Origin: Ascarosepion bandense
Taxonomy: Eukaryota > Mollusca > Cephalopoda > Sepiida > Sepiidae
Direction: 5' to 3'
Assembly (NCBI GenBank): GCA_037127315.1
Contig: JBBBDQ010001276.1
Span: 792,001 to 856,000 of the forward strand
DNA: 64,000 nt
Shown here: piece by piece, positions 51,171 through 61,644 of the stretch
Position numbering within the stretch: the first letter of the stretch is position 1
Layout of the letters: every line of letters starts with the position of its first letter
Program-made: the position numbers and the translations under genes
The notes under the pieces: generated by a model
Database searches by the model: none
What the model was told of the DNA's origin: nothing
What the model saw: only the letters and a program-made list of their open reading frames with translations

Positions 51171-51786
51171 TTATATGTTTATTCTGCCACCAGAATACAT
51201 GGTAGATGATACTCAGCTTTTGTGCATGTACATGTTTGTGCAAACCTAAATACTGGAGGCAGTGATATATGCGTGCTTTTGTTGAAGTTATATTTTCGAG
51301 TACAGTCTGATGTTTTAAGAAAATGTAGGATATTATATGGATTGATTTCATGGAAGAATTCTTTCATGTTTGTAAGTCAAATTCGTTTCGAGTTATATCA
51401 ACCTCTATGGGTTACATGAAGCCGAAATTTAAATATTTTGAACGCAAGTGCATGCCTTCTGTTCAAGTTATAAAAATCGTACCGTTGACGTTAACGTCAA
51501 ATAATTGTTGGTAATTTACAGATTTATCAACAAACCAAGATTTGTTAGGTAAAATTCTAAAAATCGGAATTACGGTTATCATTCCATGAAGTATATTAAG
51601 TACTTATTTTCTTTTCTTTTCTAAGTTGTTTGTCTTGTTTGTTTAACGGCATATCAATTTATCATGGGTCACTGAACGCCGGAATTTAATTTTCTTGAGG
51701 GCTTTGAAATAGTAAAAATATGATATGTGTTGTTCTGCTTTCACAATTGAATTCATGGTAAATGATACTCAGATTTTCTGGATAAT
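51171..51786 (+). repeat. Unidentified interspersed repeat, two partial copies
   Basis: TTCTGCCACCAGAATACATGGTAGATGATACTCAG, TTGTGCATGTACATGTTTG and TTATATGGATTGATTTCATGGAAG recur at 53249-53460 and, split by a LINE fragment, at 51735-51786 with 52311-52470. TTTGTTTAACGGCATATCAA (51640) belongs to the same family. No coding frame. Confidence 0.6.
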
Positions 51787-52310
51787 TTTTTTTTAATCAT
51801 TCCACCCCAAGCAAGGCATTTCACTGCCACTGTTGCGCAGGGGGTTACATAGGGGAACGTGATGAGAAAGAGTGGTTAGGGGGTTACATAAGGGAAAGTG
51901 ATGAGAAAGAGTGGTTAGGGGGTTACACAGAGGATAGTGATGAGAAAGAGTGGTTAGATATAGGAAATGTCAGAAGGAGAGTGATAAACGGGTAAGGATA
52001 CCGAGGATGAAGATTGGGTAGATGGGAAGAGTGTTTGAGAGAATGGATGCGAGTTAGTGTGTTAGGAGGTGTCTATTGACCTTACATTTAAACTTCTAGA
52101 GTTTGTAGCTGTCGGGGAAACAAGTATACGGAAGGGAATTCCACAGGCGGGAAGTGCGAGAAAAGAAGCTGTTGGAGTAGAAATTCGGTTACATCTTATC
52201 TGTTTCACTGTAAAAGGGTGGGACCTAGTTGCTAATCTAGTATCTCGTGCAAATTCATACCTAGTGGAGGCCAGTGATCTAATTTCATCGGAGATATAGA
52301 TGTTTGTGTT
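51787..52310 (-). mobile_element. Jockey-like LINE 3' fragment inserted in the repeat
   Basis: Minus strand: CGATGAAATTAGATCACTGGCC (DEIRSLA), TTAGCAACTAGGTCCCACCC, CTTCCCGCCTGTGGAATTCCCTTCCG (SRLWNSLP), the stop region, a 3' UTR with a 35-bp GGGGTTACATAGGGG.. unit tandemly repeated about 3 times (51840-51925), and the end GCCTTGCTTGGGGTGGAATGATTAAAAAAAA at 51787. The repeat resumes at 52311. Confidence 0.75.
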
Positions 52311-53499
52311 GACATAATTACTAGGTAAGATATTTGTGTTTGATGCAGTTTCGTTAAAGCTATGTCTTAGAATGCAGTTTGATTTCTTAAAGTTAATGTC
52401 GGGTATTATATGGATTAACGTCCTGAAATAATTATGTCATGGTGTTTGCTTGAATTCGATTCGCGGCATATCAACATCACTAAACAATTATTATCTCGAA
52501 AAACAAATTTTTACGAATTAAAAAGAAAAGAGTTGATATGATGTAAAAAAGCTAATCGATGGATTTATTAAAACAATGACATATTTTTCGAACTTCTGAT
52601 ATTATTGGAAATGCTGAGTTGAAATTTTTCCATTATTTATGTTTCGGAATATTGTCGTTATCTTTGCTGTTTTAGGAATATTTCGACCTCCATATTTCTC
52701 TAAACCCTTATAACACCGTCTGAAAATCTCTGAGGAAGTGCATTTATCGGAAGTGATTATTCGAGTTCCTAGACTTTTCCAGCTCAAGAAAGCTCGCCCC
52801 TCTTGACGAGACAAACTATTTTGCACTCCTCATCAGCGAAAGAAAAAAAAATGTCATAAATAGTGAGGAAATGGCTCGTAGTATTTTTATATATTCATTT
52901 TTTATTGGTAAGCTCCAGCCTCCAAAATAACTAAGAACTTGCCCCGACCGAAATGAATGTAGAATATTTACGCAACTTTCTGTTCTGCTTATAAGAATTG
53001 TACCGACTCAGTTGATCTTTACGTAGAATAATTGTTGGTAATTTACAGATATCTCAACAAACCAACATTTCTTTGCTACAATTCTAAAACTCGGAAGAAC
53101 GGTTCTCAACCCATGAATTATATTTATTAATATCTTTTCTTTTCTAAGTTGTTTTTGTTGTTTTTTAACGACATATCAACTCCTCATGGGTCATTTAATT
53201 AATTTTCTTGGGAGCTTTGAAGTAATAAAAATATTATATATTTTATTCTGCTTTCGCAGTTGAGTATATGGTAGATGATACACAGATTTTGTGCATATAC
53301 ATGTTTGTTCGAACATAATTACATTGAAGTGGGGGTGATGTGTGCGCTTTATATCGTAGTTTTGTTAAAGTTATATTTTAGGATGTAGTTTGATTTCTTT
53401 AAGACTTTGTAAAATATTTTATGGATTAATGTCATAAAAGAATTCTTTCCCGTTGATTAATGTATTGTTGGTAATTTTTCTATAATTTTACTTTTTTCT
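52311..53499 (+). repeat. Repeat continuation and unassigned AT-rich DNA
   Basis: 52311-52470 continues the interrupted repeat (TTAGAATGCAGTTTGATTTC, TATTATATGGATTAACGTC). 53150-53460 is another copy (TTAACGACATATCAACTCCTCATGGG, ATGGTAGATGATACACAG). 52480-53140 contains nothing recognised. Confidence 0.5.
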
Positions 53500-53818
53500 C
53501 TGATACCCTGACTTCATGAATTGATTCGTGCTACTAGATGGTCATTTAGGTCCCGCCTTTTTACTGTTGAAACAAATGCAAACGGCACTTTTACTGCAAC
53601 AGATTTTTTTTGTACTTGCCACCAGTGGAACTCTGTTCCGTTTACTTGCTTACCTGATAAGTATAATTTTCAAAAATTTAAATGCAACGTCAATTCCCAT
53701 GCATCTTTCGTCCTTTCCTTAATTTCCCCTATACTCGGTCTTTTCTCTCAGTTTCGTTCCCTGTAACACCCTGCTTACTTGTGACATTTTTGTCTTGCTT
53801 GTAGTGTAATGATAAAAA
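53500..53818 (+). mobile_element. Jockey-like LINE 3' fragment
   Basis: RATRWSFRSRLFTVETNANGTFTATDFFCTCHQWNSVPFTCLPDKYNFQKFKCNVNSHASF (53525-53710) parallels the FxPFTV...LWNSLP...GYNLQEFKCKVNRH tail. The 3' end is ACTTGTGACATTTTTGTCTTGCTTGTAGTGTAATGATAAAAAAAA, a diverged form of the family tail. Confidence 0.72.
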
Positions 53819-53849
53819 AAAAAGATATTGTATGTAATTATATATATAT

Positions 53850-54510
53850 GTCAGATTAATCAGTTCATACTCACGGAAAATCTTTCGCGTATTACAATAA
53901 AAAATGTCAGAAATGAGCTGTAACATTGACAGATGTTATTTTCATTCATTTCTAAACATACCCAAGTACTCTCAACCTCTTTCCGAGATCATCTTCAGGG
54001 TTGTGAGTTATGTTAACAAATGTAACCGGAAAACTGTTTTGCTAAAAATAACTGTACATTTTTTTGCTTCAAATATAACGGTTGACAAATTGCTAGCGTT
54101 CATTAGAGAGTGAAAATTATCCAAAATGGAATTTTTTTATATGTTGTAATGTCATCGTCATGCACGTGTTAAAGCATGAAAAAACTGTTCTTTTTACAAA
54201 CATTTTAGAACATTACTACAGTATTCATAGCTGATTCTATTAATTGACGGCTGAAGTGTTTTAATGAATATTGCCTCGAGAATCTGTAGTTTGCTTTTGT
54301 TGTTTTCTTAGTGTAGGATAGTTGTATTATCGATCATTATTTTTTTATATTGTGAATGTAGACAGGGATGTTGTTGTAGATGTCTAGAAATGGATGAATG
54401 GTCAGACAAATGTAATGACTGAAATACTCGAAAGATTTTCCGTGAGTATGAACGGATTTTATTATAAATAAGCAAACATAATGTTTGCACTTTATTTAAT
54501 CTGACATGTT
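53850..54510 (-). mobile_element. PLE fragment flanked by inverted ends
   Basis: TGTCAGATTAATCAGTTCATACTCACGGAAAATCTTTCG (53850) is inverted at 54432-54510 (CGAAAGATTTTCCGTGAGTATGAACGG...TTTAATCTGACATG). Between, the minus strand 54420-54230 reads DHSSISRHLQQHPCLHSQYKKIMIDNTTILH, stop, ENNKSKLQILEAIFIKTLQPSINR: the GIY-YIG C-terminus of a PLE with the conserved LQILEA.FIK.L.P.IN block. It is a dead copy of a second PLE subfamily. Confidence 0.7.
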
Positions 54511-54538
54511 CAAAAGAAAATTTGCTGCCTAAACATAC

Positions 54539-54542
<4 letters not shown>

Positions 54543-54582
<40 letters not shown>
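54543..54582. repeat. (TA)n microsatellite
   Basis: Pure TA tract next to the PLE fragment. Confidence 0.95.
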
Positions 54583-54585
<3 letters not shown>

Positions 54586-54654
54586 GCATTGCTAGTGTTC
54601 TTTATTACAAAAATGTATTTTTTATTAATTCCTACTTTTTATATATATATATAT

Positions 54655-54840
54655 TTTTTTTTAATCATATCACCCCAAGCAAGGCAGTGACGCCACTGAT
54701 GGGCATGGGGCTACTTAAGAGTAGAATGATAGGAAAAAAAGAAAGCCGGGAACCACATCCTAAACAGGAAACAAGGGATGAGCCTCTTCACCTGTTCAAT
54801 AGACGTAGATGGAGTGTGAACTGGGCGATAGTTAAGTGTT
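54655..54840 (-). mobile_element. Short element sharing Jockey-like 3' tail
   Basis: Minus strand: CTATCGCCCAGTTCACACTCC...GAACAGGTGAAGAGGCTCATCC...GCCCCATGCCCATCAGTGGCG...GCCTTGCTTGGGGTGATATGATTAAAAAAAA. It is the most complete of three copies. The 3' 60 bp match the Jockey-like LINE 3' end at 36030-36090 and 56320-56376. Confidence 0.65.
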
Positions 54841-55080
54841 CACTATTTGCCCATAGCAGAGACCCTAACATAGGCCACCACATCGGGTCAGGTGGGCCTG
54901 GAAACAACAGCAATTCATAAGTGGCTCCACGCTCTTCCCAATCTTTAATCTCCCGATCAGTGGCCTTGCTGCCGGATGCAGTTTATCGTCATACACAAGA
55001 CTTCATGTCAAGTTGAAGCTGTAGTTAATGCCCATGGAAGCTATACAAAATCTTAATTGGCACATTTAATGTCTCTCTCT
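54838..55080 (+). repeat. Interspersed repeat fragment (CTGAGACCCTAAC family)
   Basis: CTATTTGCCCATAGCAGAGACCCTAACATAG, GGTGGGCCTGGAAACAACAG, CCTTGCTGCCGGATGCAGTTTATCGTCAT; also at 59576-59755 and partly 34420-34705. It directly continues from the short element at 54655, so the two may be one composite. Confidence 0.6.
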
Positions 55081-55098
55081 CTCTCCCTCTCTCTAAAA

Positions 55099-55791
55099 CA
55101 TGGGTCGGCAACCCCCGGCCCCCGTGCCACATCCGGCCCGCGAAGAAGTTTTGTCAGGCCCTCCAAACTTAACAGCCCGACACTAATTATCTAATTAATT
55201 TGCCGAGAAAGTGGCAGAGAAATTATCACTTAGAGTTCAGCGACTTGCAATGCCATGATTTCTTTAAAACAAAATTTAATTTACAGTATGCTGTATGTCT
55301 GATTTCTTTCTTAAGAAATATATTTTGGCAAGCGGGAAATATAAAAGTCTATTGAATAATGCGAAAATGATGGTATCATTATTTGGAAGAATATATGCTA
55401 GAGAACAACCTTTTTACAAAAAAGAAATATATTAAAAATCGTTTAAGAACGAGGTTGGCTGATGACCACTTGGGTGAAGTTTTGTTCCTGTCATCAACAA
55501 TTACATCAACTGATGTGGAGAAGTTGTCAAACAATAAAAATTTCTAACTGTATTTTTTTTGTAAGGAATTTGCATTTTTTGTTGAGTGTGTTAGTTGTTA
55601 TCCTGTTAGTCTTGCAATAAAATAAAGAACCTTGTTTAAATAATATAACATTAACTTCATTGTTATTTTGGGCTTCTTGACGGAGTGATCTGAGGTTGAG
55701 ACAATTTTTTATAGTGTATTTGATATCATAGGCCTCCTTCAAGACTTTGAAAAACTGTCTGGTCCACCTCTCCAAAAGGTTGCCGCCCCTG
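55099..55791 (+). mobile_element. hAT-type element, internally deleted
   Basis: The left end CATGGGTCGGCAACC and the right end GGTTGCCGCCCCTG are inverted copies. Flanks CTCTAAAA (55091-55098) and CTCTAGAT (55792-55799) agree at six of eight positions, as expected for a decayed 8-bp hAT duplication. CCGTGCCACATCCGGCCCGCG just inside the left end is typical of animal hAT elements. At 693 bp it keeps only a transposase C-terminal trace. Confidence 0.8.
55440..55546 (+). pseudogene. hAT transposase C-terminal remnant
   Basis: Conceptual reading from about 55444: KTRLADDHLGEVLFLSSTITSTDVEKLSNNKNF and a stop. It resembles the C-terminal ..RLTDEHL...L.......DI.KL... region of hAT transposases close to GTF2IRD2/ZBED5-type proteins. 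The rest of the transposase is deleted. The alignment is from memory and short. Confidence 0.5.
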
Positions 55792-55859
55792 CTCTAGATA
55801 AACCAACTTATTTTATGAAATTTTAATTTTTCTTTTATAAAAATTCTACGTCTCCTCTA

Positions 55860-56380
55860 GGGACTTATAAACTTTTCCATGCCTTTCTTTAGATATCATA
55901 ATGCGTTCTCGTTTGTATCTCTCCTCATACCGAGTTTGTATAAATGCGACAAATTATATAAATTCAGAAGGTACCCAGACACTACACCTGGAAGCAAGTT
56001 TTCAAATATTTCAAATATCAACCAAATTCTACTCCAGCAACTGCTTTTCTCGCACTTTCTGCCTGTGGAACTCTATTCCATATTCTTGCTTTCCTGACGG
56101 CTACAACCACCAGGAATTTAAATGCAATGTCAATACCCATTTCTTAACCACTTGACTCCAGTTCTTTCTAGATCACCCTGTATATCTTTTCCTTTCTCAC
56201 CACCTTTGCAGCTGTTATCACACCTGTATTCCCATCCTTCTCTTTCTCCTTTCTCTGACACCCCATGTAACTGGTTCGTCTTTCTCTTTACTCTCCTCCT
56301 ATCTAATCTTTTTCTCTTATGTAGCCCCCTGCGCATCAGTGGCGTTATCGCCTTGCTTGGGGTGAAGCGATTAAAAAAAA
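55860..56380 (+). mobile_element. Jockey-like LINE 3' fragment with complete 3' end
   Basis: YRVCINATNYINSEGTQTLHLEASFQIF (diverged), then SSNCFSRTFCLWNSIPYSCFPDGYNHQEFKCNVNTHFLTT and a stop (56153), a C/T-rich 3' UTR, and the end TGTAGCCCCCTGCGCATCAGTGGCGTTATCGCCTTGCTTGGGGTGAAGCGATTAAAAAAA. Frames change near 56030. It gives the family's 3' end most clearly. Confidence 0.75.
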
Positions 56381-56584
56381 GTTTAGTCAAAATTAAGCAA
56401 ACTGATCTTTCGGCTATTTTAATTTAAGTTTAATGTTATTTCTTTTTGGTAGCAACTTTATACTGTTAGATTTGTTTTTGTTTTTTTTGCGGTTTATCAA
56501 CCCTTTGCAGTTTATTTATAACTATAGAATATTCTAAGATTGTGAGAATTTTGTGAAAATAATAATAGTGTACTGTTATGAATT

Positions 56585-56765
56585 CGACTAATTAACCCAT
56601 AGTTGAGGGAACAGAGGTGGATTCATACCTTTTCCACAAATATTTGAGCGTACGTGAATGTAAAGAAACTGACTGTAGCTTGAACTCGACTCTCCGATTT
56701 TTAATTTCTAGCAATTACACCACCCGCACACTTAAACTTTAACGTAGTATGACCGTAAGTCGGTA
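56585..56765 (-). mobile_element. Old 5S-tRNA SINE remnant
   Basis: Minus strand: ACTTACGGTCATACTACGTTAAAG (5S start), GTGTGCGGGTGGTGTAATTG (A box TGGTGTAATTG), CGAGTTCAAGCT (B-box region), ACGTACGCTCAAATATTTGTGG, CCCTCAACTATGGGTTAAT. Most of the 5S middle is deleted. Confidence 0.6.
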
Positions 56766-57326
56766 ATTTCTATCTGTCATGATAGCGTTAATATTCTTAC
56801 AGTCAAAAGAAGAGTGATTATGTTTTGAATAATAAGTTCTAAACGCAGTAATATCAATAAACCACATAAATTTGGGAAATAATTTCAAATTAAGAGATTT
56901 TTTGACAAGCCACTCCTGCCAAAATAACCATTAGCAGGATTACCCACAATGCACCACTGACACGTAAATATAAATAGCCGAGGAAAAACTCAACACATGT
57001 GGCCTGATTGCGCTTAGCATGAAACGCAGGTGTAGCTTATAAATATTCGAAAGATCAGCCGATTACACTAACTTGGTTTTAACGTTTCCGTTTATTCAGG
57101 GGTTCGAAAGAAGTTGGATCATCAGTTAATATAAAACGCTGAAAATTACCAAAAGGTCAAAACAAAGGTAGCGTAGTCGTCTATTCCTGCCAATTAAAAC
57201 ATATATATATATAACTCATAATCATATTGTTTAACTTCCGCCAACCACCCCTCCTTAACTTTCTGAATAGCCATGAATTAATTTTATATTTTCTAAAATA
57301 AATCATTTTTACCATTTGTTTTTAAG
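56766..57326. other. Unassigned stretch, no gene seen
   Basis: AT-rich with no recognised element. An ACCCAGTGCACC-like dimer or frame was not found. Confidence 0.4.
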
Positions 57327-57376
57327 ATATCACCTGAAGAAGAAAATTGTTTTGAAAAATATTTGTGTGGTGATAT
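57327..57376 (+). other. Hairpin with CTGAAGA core, weak hammerhead resemblance
   Basis: ATATCACC (57327-57334) pairs with GGTGATAT (57369-57376). Between them are TGAAGA, GAAAA-TTG-TTTT and GAAA, in the order of a hammerhead. The proposed cleavage position would be G or lie in the helix, and stem II is weak, so this is only a resemblance. Confidence 0.35.
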
Positions 57377-57528
57377 AATGCTTTTATAAACTATTGTAAT
57401 AAGAAAATTACTATATTAAGCTCTACTCTGTATTGAGCACTTTATTAATAAAAGTAAATGCAAAGAACAGTAGGTTTTTAATCTATTTGTTCTTTCCCTT
57501 CCTTATAATATTATATAATATATATGTG

Positions 57529-57589
<61 letters not shown>

Positions 57590-57645
57590 ACACACACACA
57601 TATATATTATATATATATATTTGTGTGTGTGTGTATTAACGGAGC
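57529..57645. repeat. (CA)n microsatellite with TA/TG continuation
   Basis: CA tract 57529-57600, then TATATATTATATATATATATTTG and a short TG run. Confidence 0.95.
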
Positions 57646-58620
57646 TGAATTCTAGAGTACAATTAAAATACCGACTATTAAATATATAGCAGAAAGTGAA
57701 GTACCGATTGATAATTTAGACCATTATCGGGAGAAAATGATAAGGATGGAATGAAGACTATGAACTATAGCAGAAGGAACAACAGAAATTAAATAATTCT
57801 TTAGCCCTGCAGAAGATCTGAAGACTTGTCTTCTGGAGAGCAGAAGGTCAGAATCATGAAAACAAAAATTATAATTTGTCATAAGTTATGGGCACTGCGA
57901 ACGGCTATTAAACTTTCACTGGATTTCTCTATTTGTACAAAAGCAATGTGCAAAAAATGAATTTGGAATTTTGCTTATTTTTTATTGATGGCTAGTCGTT
58001 CGTATCCAACTCATGCCTCTCTGTGGAGACGGCTAGCAAATTCCTGTTCAAGACGTCTGCTCAGACTTATTTTTTAACTCCTACAAATGTAACCCGTGGC
58101 TTATACTGCAGAGTGGAATCTCGTTCCGGTTTCTTGGAGATAACGCAAGTTCTAGGGTGATCCGTATTTGAACAAACAAACGCACTGTTATGGTGAAACA
58201 CACGTATTTTATAGTGAATAGACTCTCCCACCTAATTTAAGTAGGAGTAGTAAGAGGAACGAGGGTCAGTCGATGTTGGACAATAGTAGTCGACAGTTAG
58301 TCGAATACGAAAGTAGTCAGCGACCTGGCAAGATTACACTGCATAATACATATTGTATAAAGTTCCTAACGTTTTGTATGTCGAATCTATTAGGACCAAC
58401 TTTAGCACAAATACTAACCTCCACTGCGAAAATAATTCCACAATACGCACTAAGACACTCAGTCACAATGACTTGTGATTTTGTGCAAACATCCACTACT
58501 TCCAAAGTTCAAAATTTGAAGAAGTAAACCTTCAAAATCACCGAGGTTAATTTTGACCTCTAGTAGCGAGGGATTTTATTCGTAACATTTTTTTTTCATT
58601 TGAGATAAAAAGAGTTTTAG
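57646..58620. other. Unassigned stretch, no gene seen
   Basis: TATGGTGAAACACACGTATTTTATAG (58189) is inverted relative to 10565-10590, marking an unidentified repeat. The 84-codon frame at 58273 has no recognisable domain and no support. Confidence 0.45.
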
Positions 58621-58900
58621 TGATACAAGTTTGAATATTTAACCCATAGATAAAGGGGAAAAGGTAGATTCATACATTTCTCAAGGATATTTGCGCGTAC
58701 GTGAATATAACGAACCCAACTGGAATTCGAACTCGGCTCTTTGATTATAAATTCTGAGCCACTATTCATTAAACTACCCGCACATTCAAGCTTATACCGC
58801 TTGGTATTCTCAAGCAGTCACCTATCTGTGCACTGACCAGAATCGATGTTGCTTAACTTCGGTGATCATACCGTAAGCATTGTGTGAACGTGATGTGGCC
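58621..58900 (-). mobile_element. Old 5S-tRNA chimeric SINE
   Basis: Minus strand: CTTACGGCCACATCACGTTCAC, GATCACCGAAGTTAAGCAAC, CTGGTCAGTGCACAGATAGGTGACTGCTTGAG (5S-like, 58900-58790), GTGCGGGTAGTTTAATGAATAG (A-box region), CGAGTTCGAATTCCAG (B-box region), ACGCGCAAATATCC, ATCTATGGGTTAAAT. It is more diverged than 48930-49209, with the same order of parts. Confidence 0.75.
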
Positions 58901-58904
58901 GTAA

Positions 58905-59160
58905 GGAGACTTGAGACGACGGAGATTGTCCCGTTTACAGCAATATGGCAATAGTAGCATGGATGGAGGATACAAGCAGCTAGGAAGTTTTAGTGGAAAT
59001 AGAAACAAAATCAACACATATTCAAATCAAAAAGAGAGAAAAATGTTTTGGATAAATAGCAGGAGAGAAGGCCTGGGAAATTTGATCATCACAGGACGTA
59101 TTGAATGCGAGGGAGGACAGAGAGAAACATCATGTTACATATCTAACGATCTCGTGTAAA
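58905..59160 (+). mobile_element. RTE-like LINE fragment
   Basis: KMFWINSRREGLGNLIITGRIECEGGQRETS parallels FLGHAMRKEGLENLILTGQIEGKRDRGKQR. Upstream text TTACAGCAATATGGCAATAG matches CTTCAATATGGCAGTGAATG. A related 3' end resumes at 59755. Confidence 0.6.
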
Positions 59161-59575
59161 TTGATAAGGGAAATTCGACGTCATGTCAATCTTTGTGGGT
59201 TATTTAGTTCCAAAAAGGTTGGGTTTTTAAGTTATTTTTTTTAATGTTCGGTTATAGTGAGAAGGTTGATTTAGTCAGATTTTCATGAATATTTTTTATT
59301 CTTTATTTTAGAAAACTGAAAATGTCTTCTAGTTTTATATTAAAAAATGTTTTATTGAGAAATTTTTCTTTCAAAAATGTGTCATGGTAACAATTTTTCA
59401 AAAATATATTGTTGGTAATATTTTTGCTTTAAAAATGTATAAACGTATAAAGATACATTTTTATAGAAATATATACTATATATAAATATATTTCTATGAA
59501 AAAAAGTCTAATTTTATGTATATATTTCTATAAAAATGTATCTTTATACTTTCATAGTGTTTTGACCCCAGTTTG
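59161..59575. other. AT-rich stretch with local inverted repeat
   Basis: TAAAGATACATTTTTATAGAAATATATAC (59456) pairs with GTATATATTTCTATAAAAATGTATCTTTA (59517-59546), a roughly 90-bp hairpin-capable segment. No gene. Confidence 0.6.
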
Positions 59576-59755
59576 GGGGTTAACTATTTGCCCATAGCTG
59601 AGACCCTAACAGTTGCTACCACTCTGGGTCAGTGTGGACCTGAGAACAACAGTAATTAAGAGGTGATTCTGTGCTTCTCACAACCTCCCAATCAAAGGCC
59701 TTGCTGCCGGATGCAGTTTACCGTCATGCCCAGGACCATGATAAAGGAGAGCAGA
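59576..59755 (+). repeat. Interspersed repeat fragment (CTGAGACCCTAAC family)
   Basis: CTATTTGCCCATAGCTGAGACCCTAACAG, GGACCTGAGAACAACAGTAATTAAG, CCTTGCTGCCGGATGCAGTTTACCGTCATGCCC. Confidence 0.6.
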
Positions 59756-59870
59756 AACGATAATAAAAGCTGCTAAGGGCTACAATAGATTGGACATTGT
59801 GGGGAGCAAATATAACCTACGTCCTGAAGGGACAAGGTAGATTAAAAAAAGCATAATAATAATAATTTTG
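59756..59870 (+). mobile_element. RTE-like LINE 3' end remnant
   Basis: GGAGCAAATATAACCTACGTCCTGAAGGGACAAGGTAGATTAAAA resembles the RTE 3' end GCCTACGTCCTGAAGGGACAGGGCACATAGAAG. Confidence 0.55.
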
Positions 59871-60365
59871 TAGGGGGATAACTTTTCAAACAGGTCTCCT
59901 TCTAAAAGGACGTCAGTGTGAAATTGATTGTTAAATATGATACAATCACTTGGAATAGGAAATAAAGACCACAGATTTCGGTATGGAGTTTCAATGTAAT
60001 AATTGTTCCATCTCTATTTTCAAATAAATTCGTTTCTGGAATCCATCTTTCCTTTCATGCAATTTGCTTGAATTCAATTGTTTCTAGAATTTTTTAAAAC
60101 TGAATTTCACGCCCTTCAGTGATGAAGATGTGGAAGTAGTAAGGGGGGCGGACAAAAAAATAAGCGGACACGAGAATCGTTTTAGTAATTGTCAAATTAT
60201 CCAAAAGCGTTGAAAAATTCTTTTCGATACCAGTTTTTAGAGTGGTATCTGCAAATGACAAAAGCCAGTATAGATTGAGATGAAATATTAACAGAATCTA
60301 ATGATTGTCGTATATACTCGTGTAAAAACCGACTTCACGTATGAGCGACCTCTGAATTTTTTTGA
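59871..60365. other. Unassigned stretch, no gene seen
   Basis: AT-rich, no recognised element. Confidence 0.4.
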
Positions 60366-61170
60366 TGAATTTAACCCCTGGCATGAGGGAAGGAGGAAAA
60401 CAACGCATAAACTACCTGGTGAGCTTGGGTAAATCGATGGCAGAACAGGGATTAGGAAAGATAACAAAAAGACAAAATCTATTGAGCTACAAAGGACAAG
60501 ACATCGTGAAGAGATAACAAAAAGACATTTATTATAAGCTATACAGGACAGGAAATTGTGGAGAGCCATAATCGCCTACGACCCGAAGGCATACGGCACA
60601 TAGAAGAAGAAAAACAATGTGCTTAAGGAAATGCATGACGGAGAAAAAAGTTTAGGAAAGATAACAAAAAGACATTTATTATAAGCTATACAGAGCAGGA
60701 AATTGTGGAGAGCCATAATCGCCTACGACCCGAAGGCACACGGCACATAGAAGAAGAAAAACAATGTGCTTGAGGAAATGGATAGCGGAAAAACGTTTAG
60801 GAAAGATAACAAAAAACATTTATTATAAGCTATACAGGGCAGGAAATTGTGGAGAGCCATGATCGCATATGACCCGAAGGCACACGGCACATAAATGAAG
60901 AAAAACATGAGCTTGAATAAATGGATGGTGGAACAAGATTTAGAAGAAATAACAAAAACAAAAAAATATTAAAATCTATGAATGATAGGAAATTGTGGAG
61001 AGCCATGATCATCTACGACATGAATAAACATGGTAAATAAAAGAAGAAAAAGACTGAACTTGAGTGAATGGATGGCCGGACAAGATTTAGAAAAGATAAT
61101 AAAAAGACAAACGTTATTAAGACCTACTAAGGACAAGAAATTGTGGAGAGCCATAATTAATGGTCATGAC
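60366..61170 (+). repeat. Tandem array derived from an RTE 3' tail (about 145-bp unit)
   Basis: GTGGAGAGCCATAATCGCCTACG followed by ACCCGAAGGCACACGGCACATAGAAGAAGAAAA recurs with anchor positions near 60558, 60705, 60849, 61005 and 61143 (spacings about 147, 144, 156 and 138). Each unit also holds ATGGATGGCGGA..AAG.TTTAGGAAAGATAACAAAAAGAC. It encodes KLWRAIIAYDPKAHGT-stop, the end of the RTE ORF, so a LINE 3' end has become a small satellite. Confidence 0.85.
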
Positions 61171-61644
61171 ACATGTAACCCTATTTCTGCATATGAAAAA
61201 AAAATGTAATTCTTAGTTTAATAAGACGGAGCGAAAGAAATTATTATTAGTGGTATTGTTGATCTTGCAGTTTATTGTAAATCGCAATATGAGCTCTGAT
61301 TAGAAATATTTAATACTTGTGTGCTTGTAAAATCTGAAAAACAGAAAAAGTAGCTAAAAATTGAAGAGAGAAGATAGGAAAAATATATTCTTGCGTTGTT
61401 TATTCAAAAGTCGATCAGAAGCTTTGGTTTTTTTTTCGTTCGGTAAAAGTGGAAAATAGCGATCGCCAAAAAATAAATTGTCAGAAACTTTTGATGAGGT
61501 TACGGAGGTTAAAATTTTAACTATGCGAATAAAAACGAACTATAAATCTCACTGGTATTAACTTTTTCCAAGTTAAAGGCTGGATTTGCTGACGTAATCA
61601 TTTGAATCAAGAAGAAAAAGATGAAGAGAAATTACGCCAGAAGA
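61171..61644. other. Unassigned stretch, no gene seen
   Basis: AT-rich, no recognised element. Confidence 0.4.

Noticed and set aside
55527..55775. Minus-strand 82-codon frame as a gene
   Set aside because: Lies inside the hAT derivative, opposite to the orientation of the transposase trace; no domain visible.
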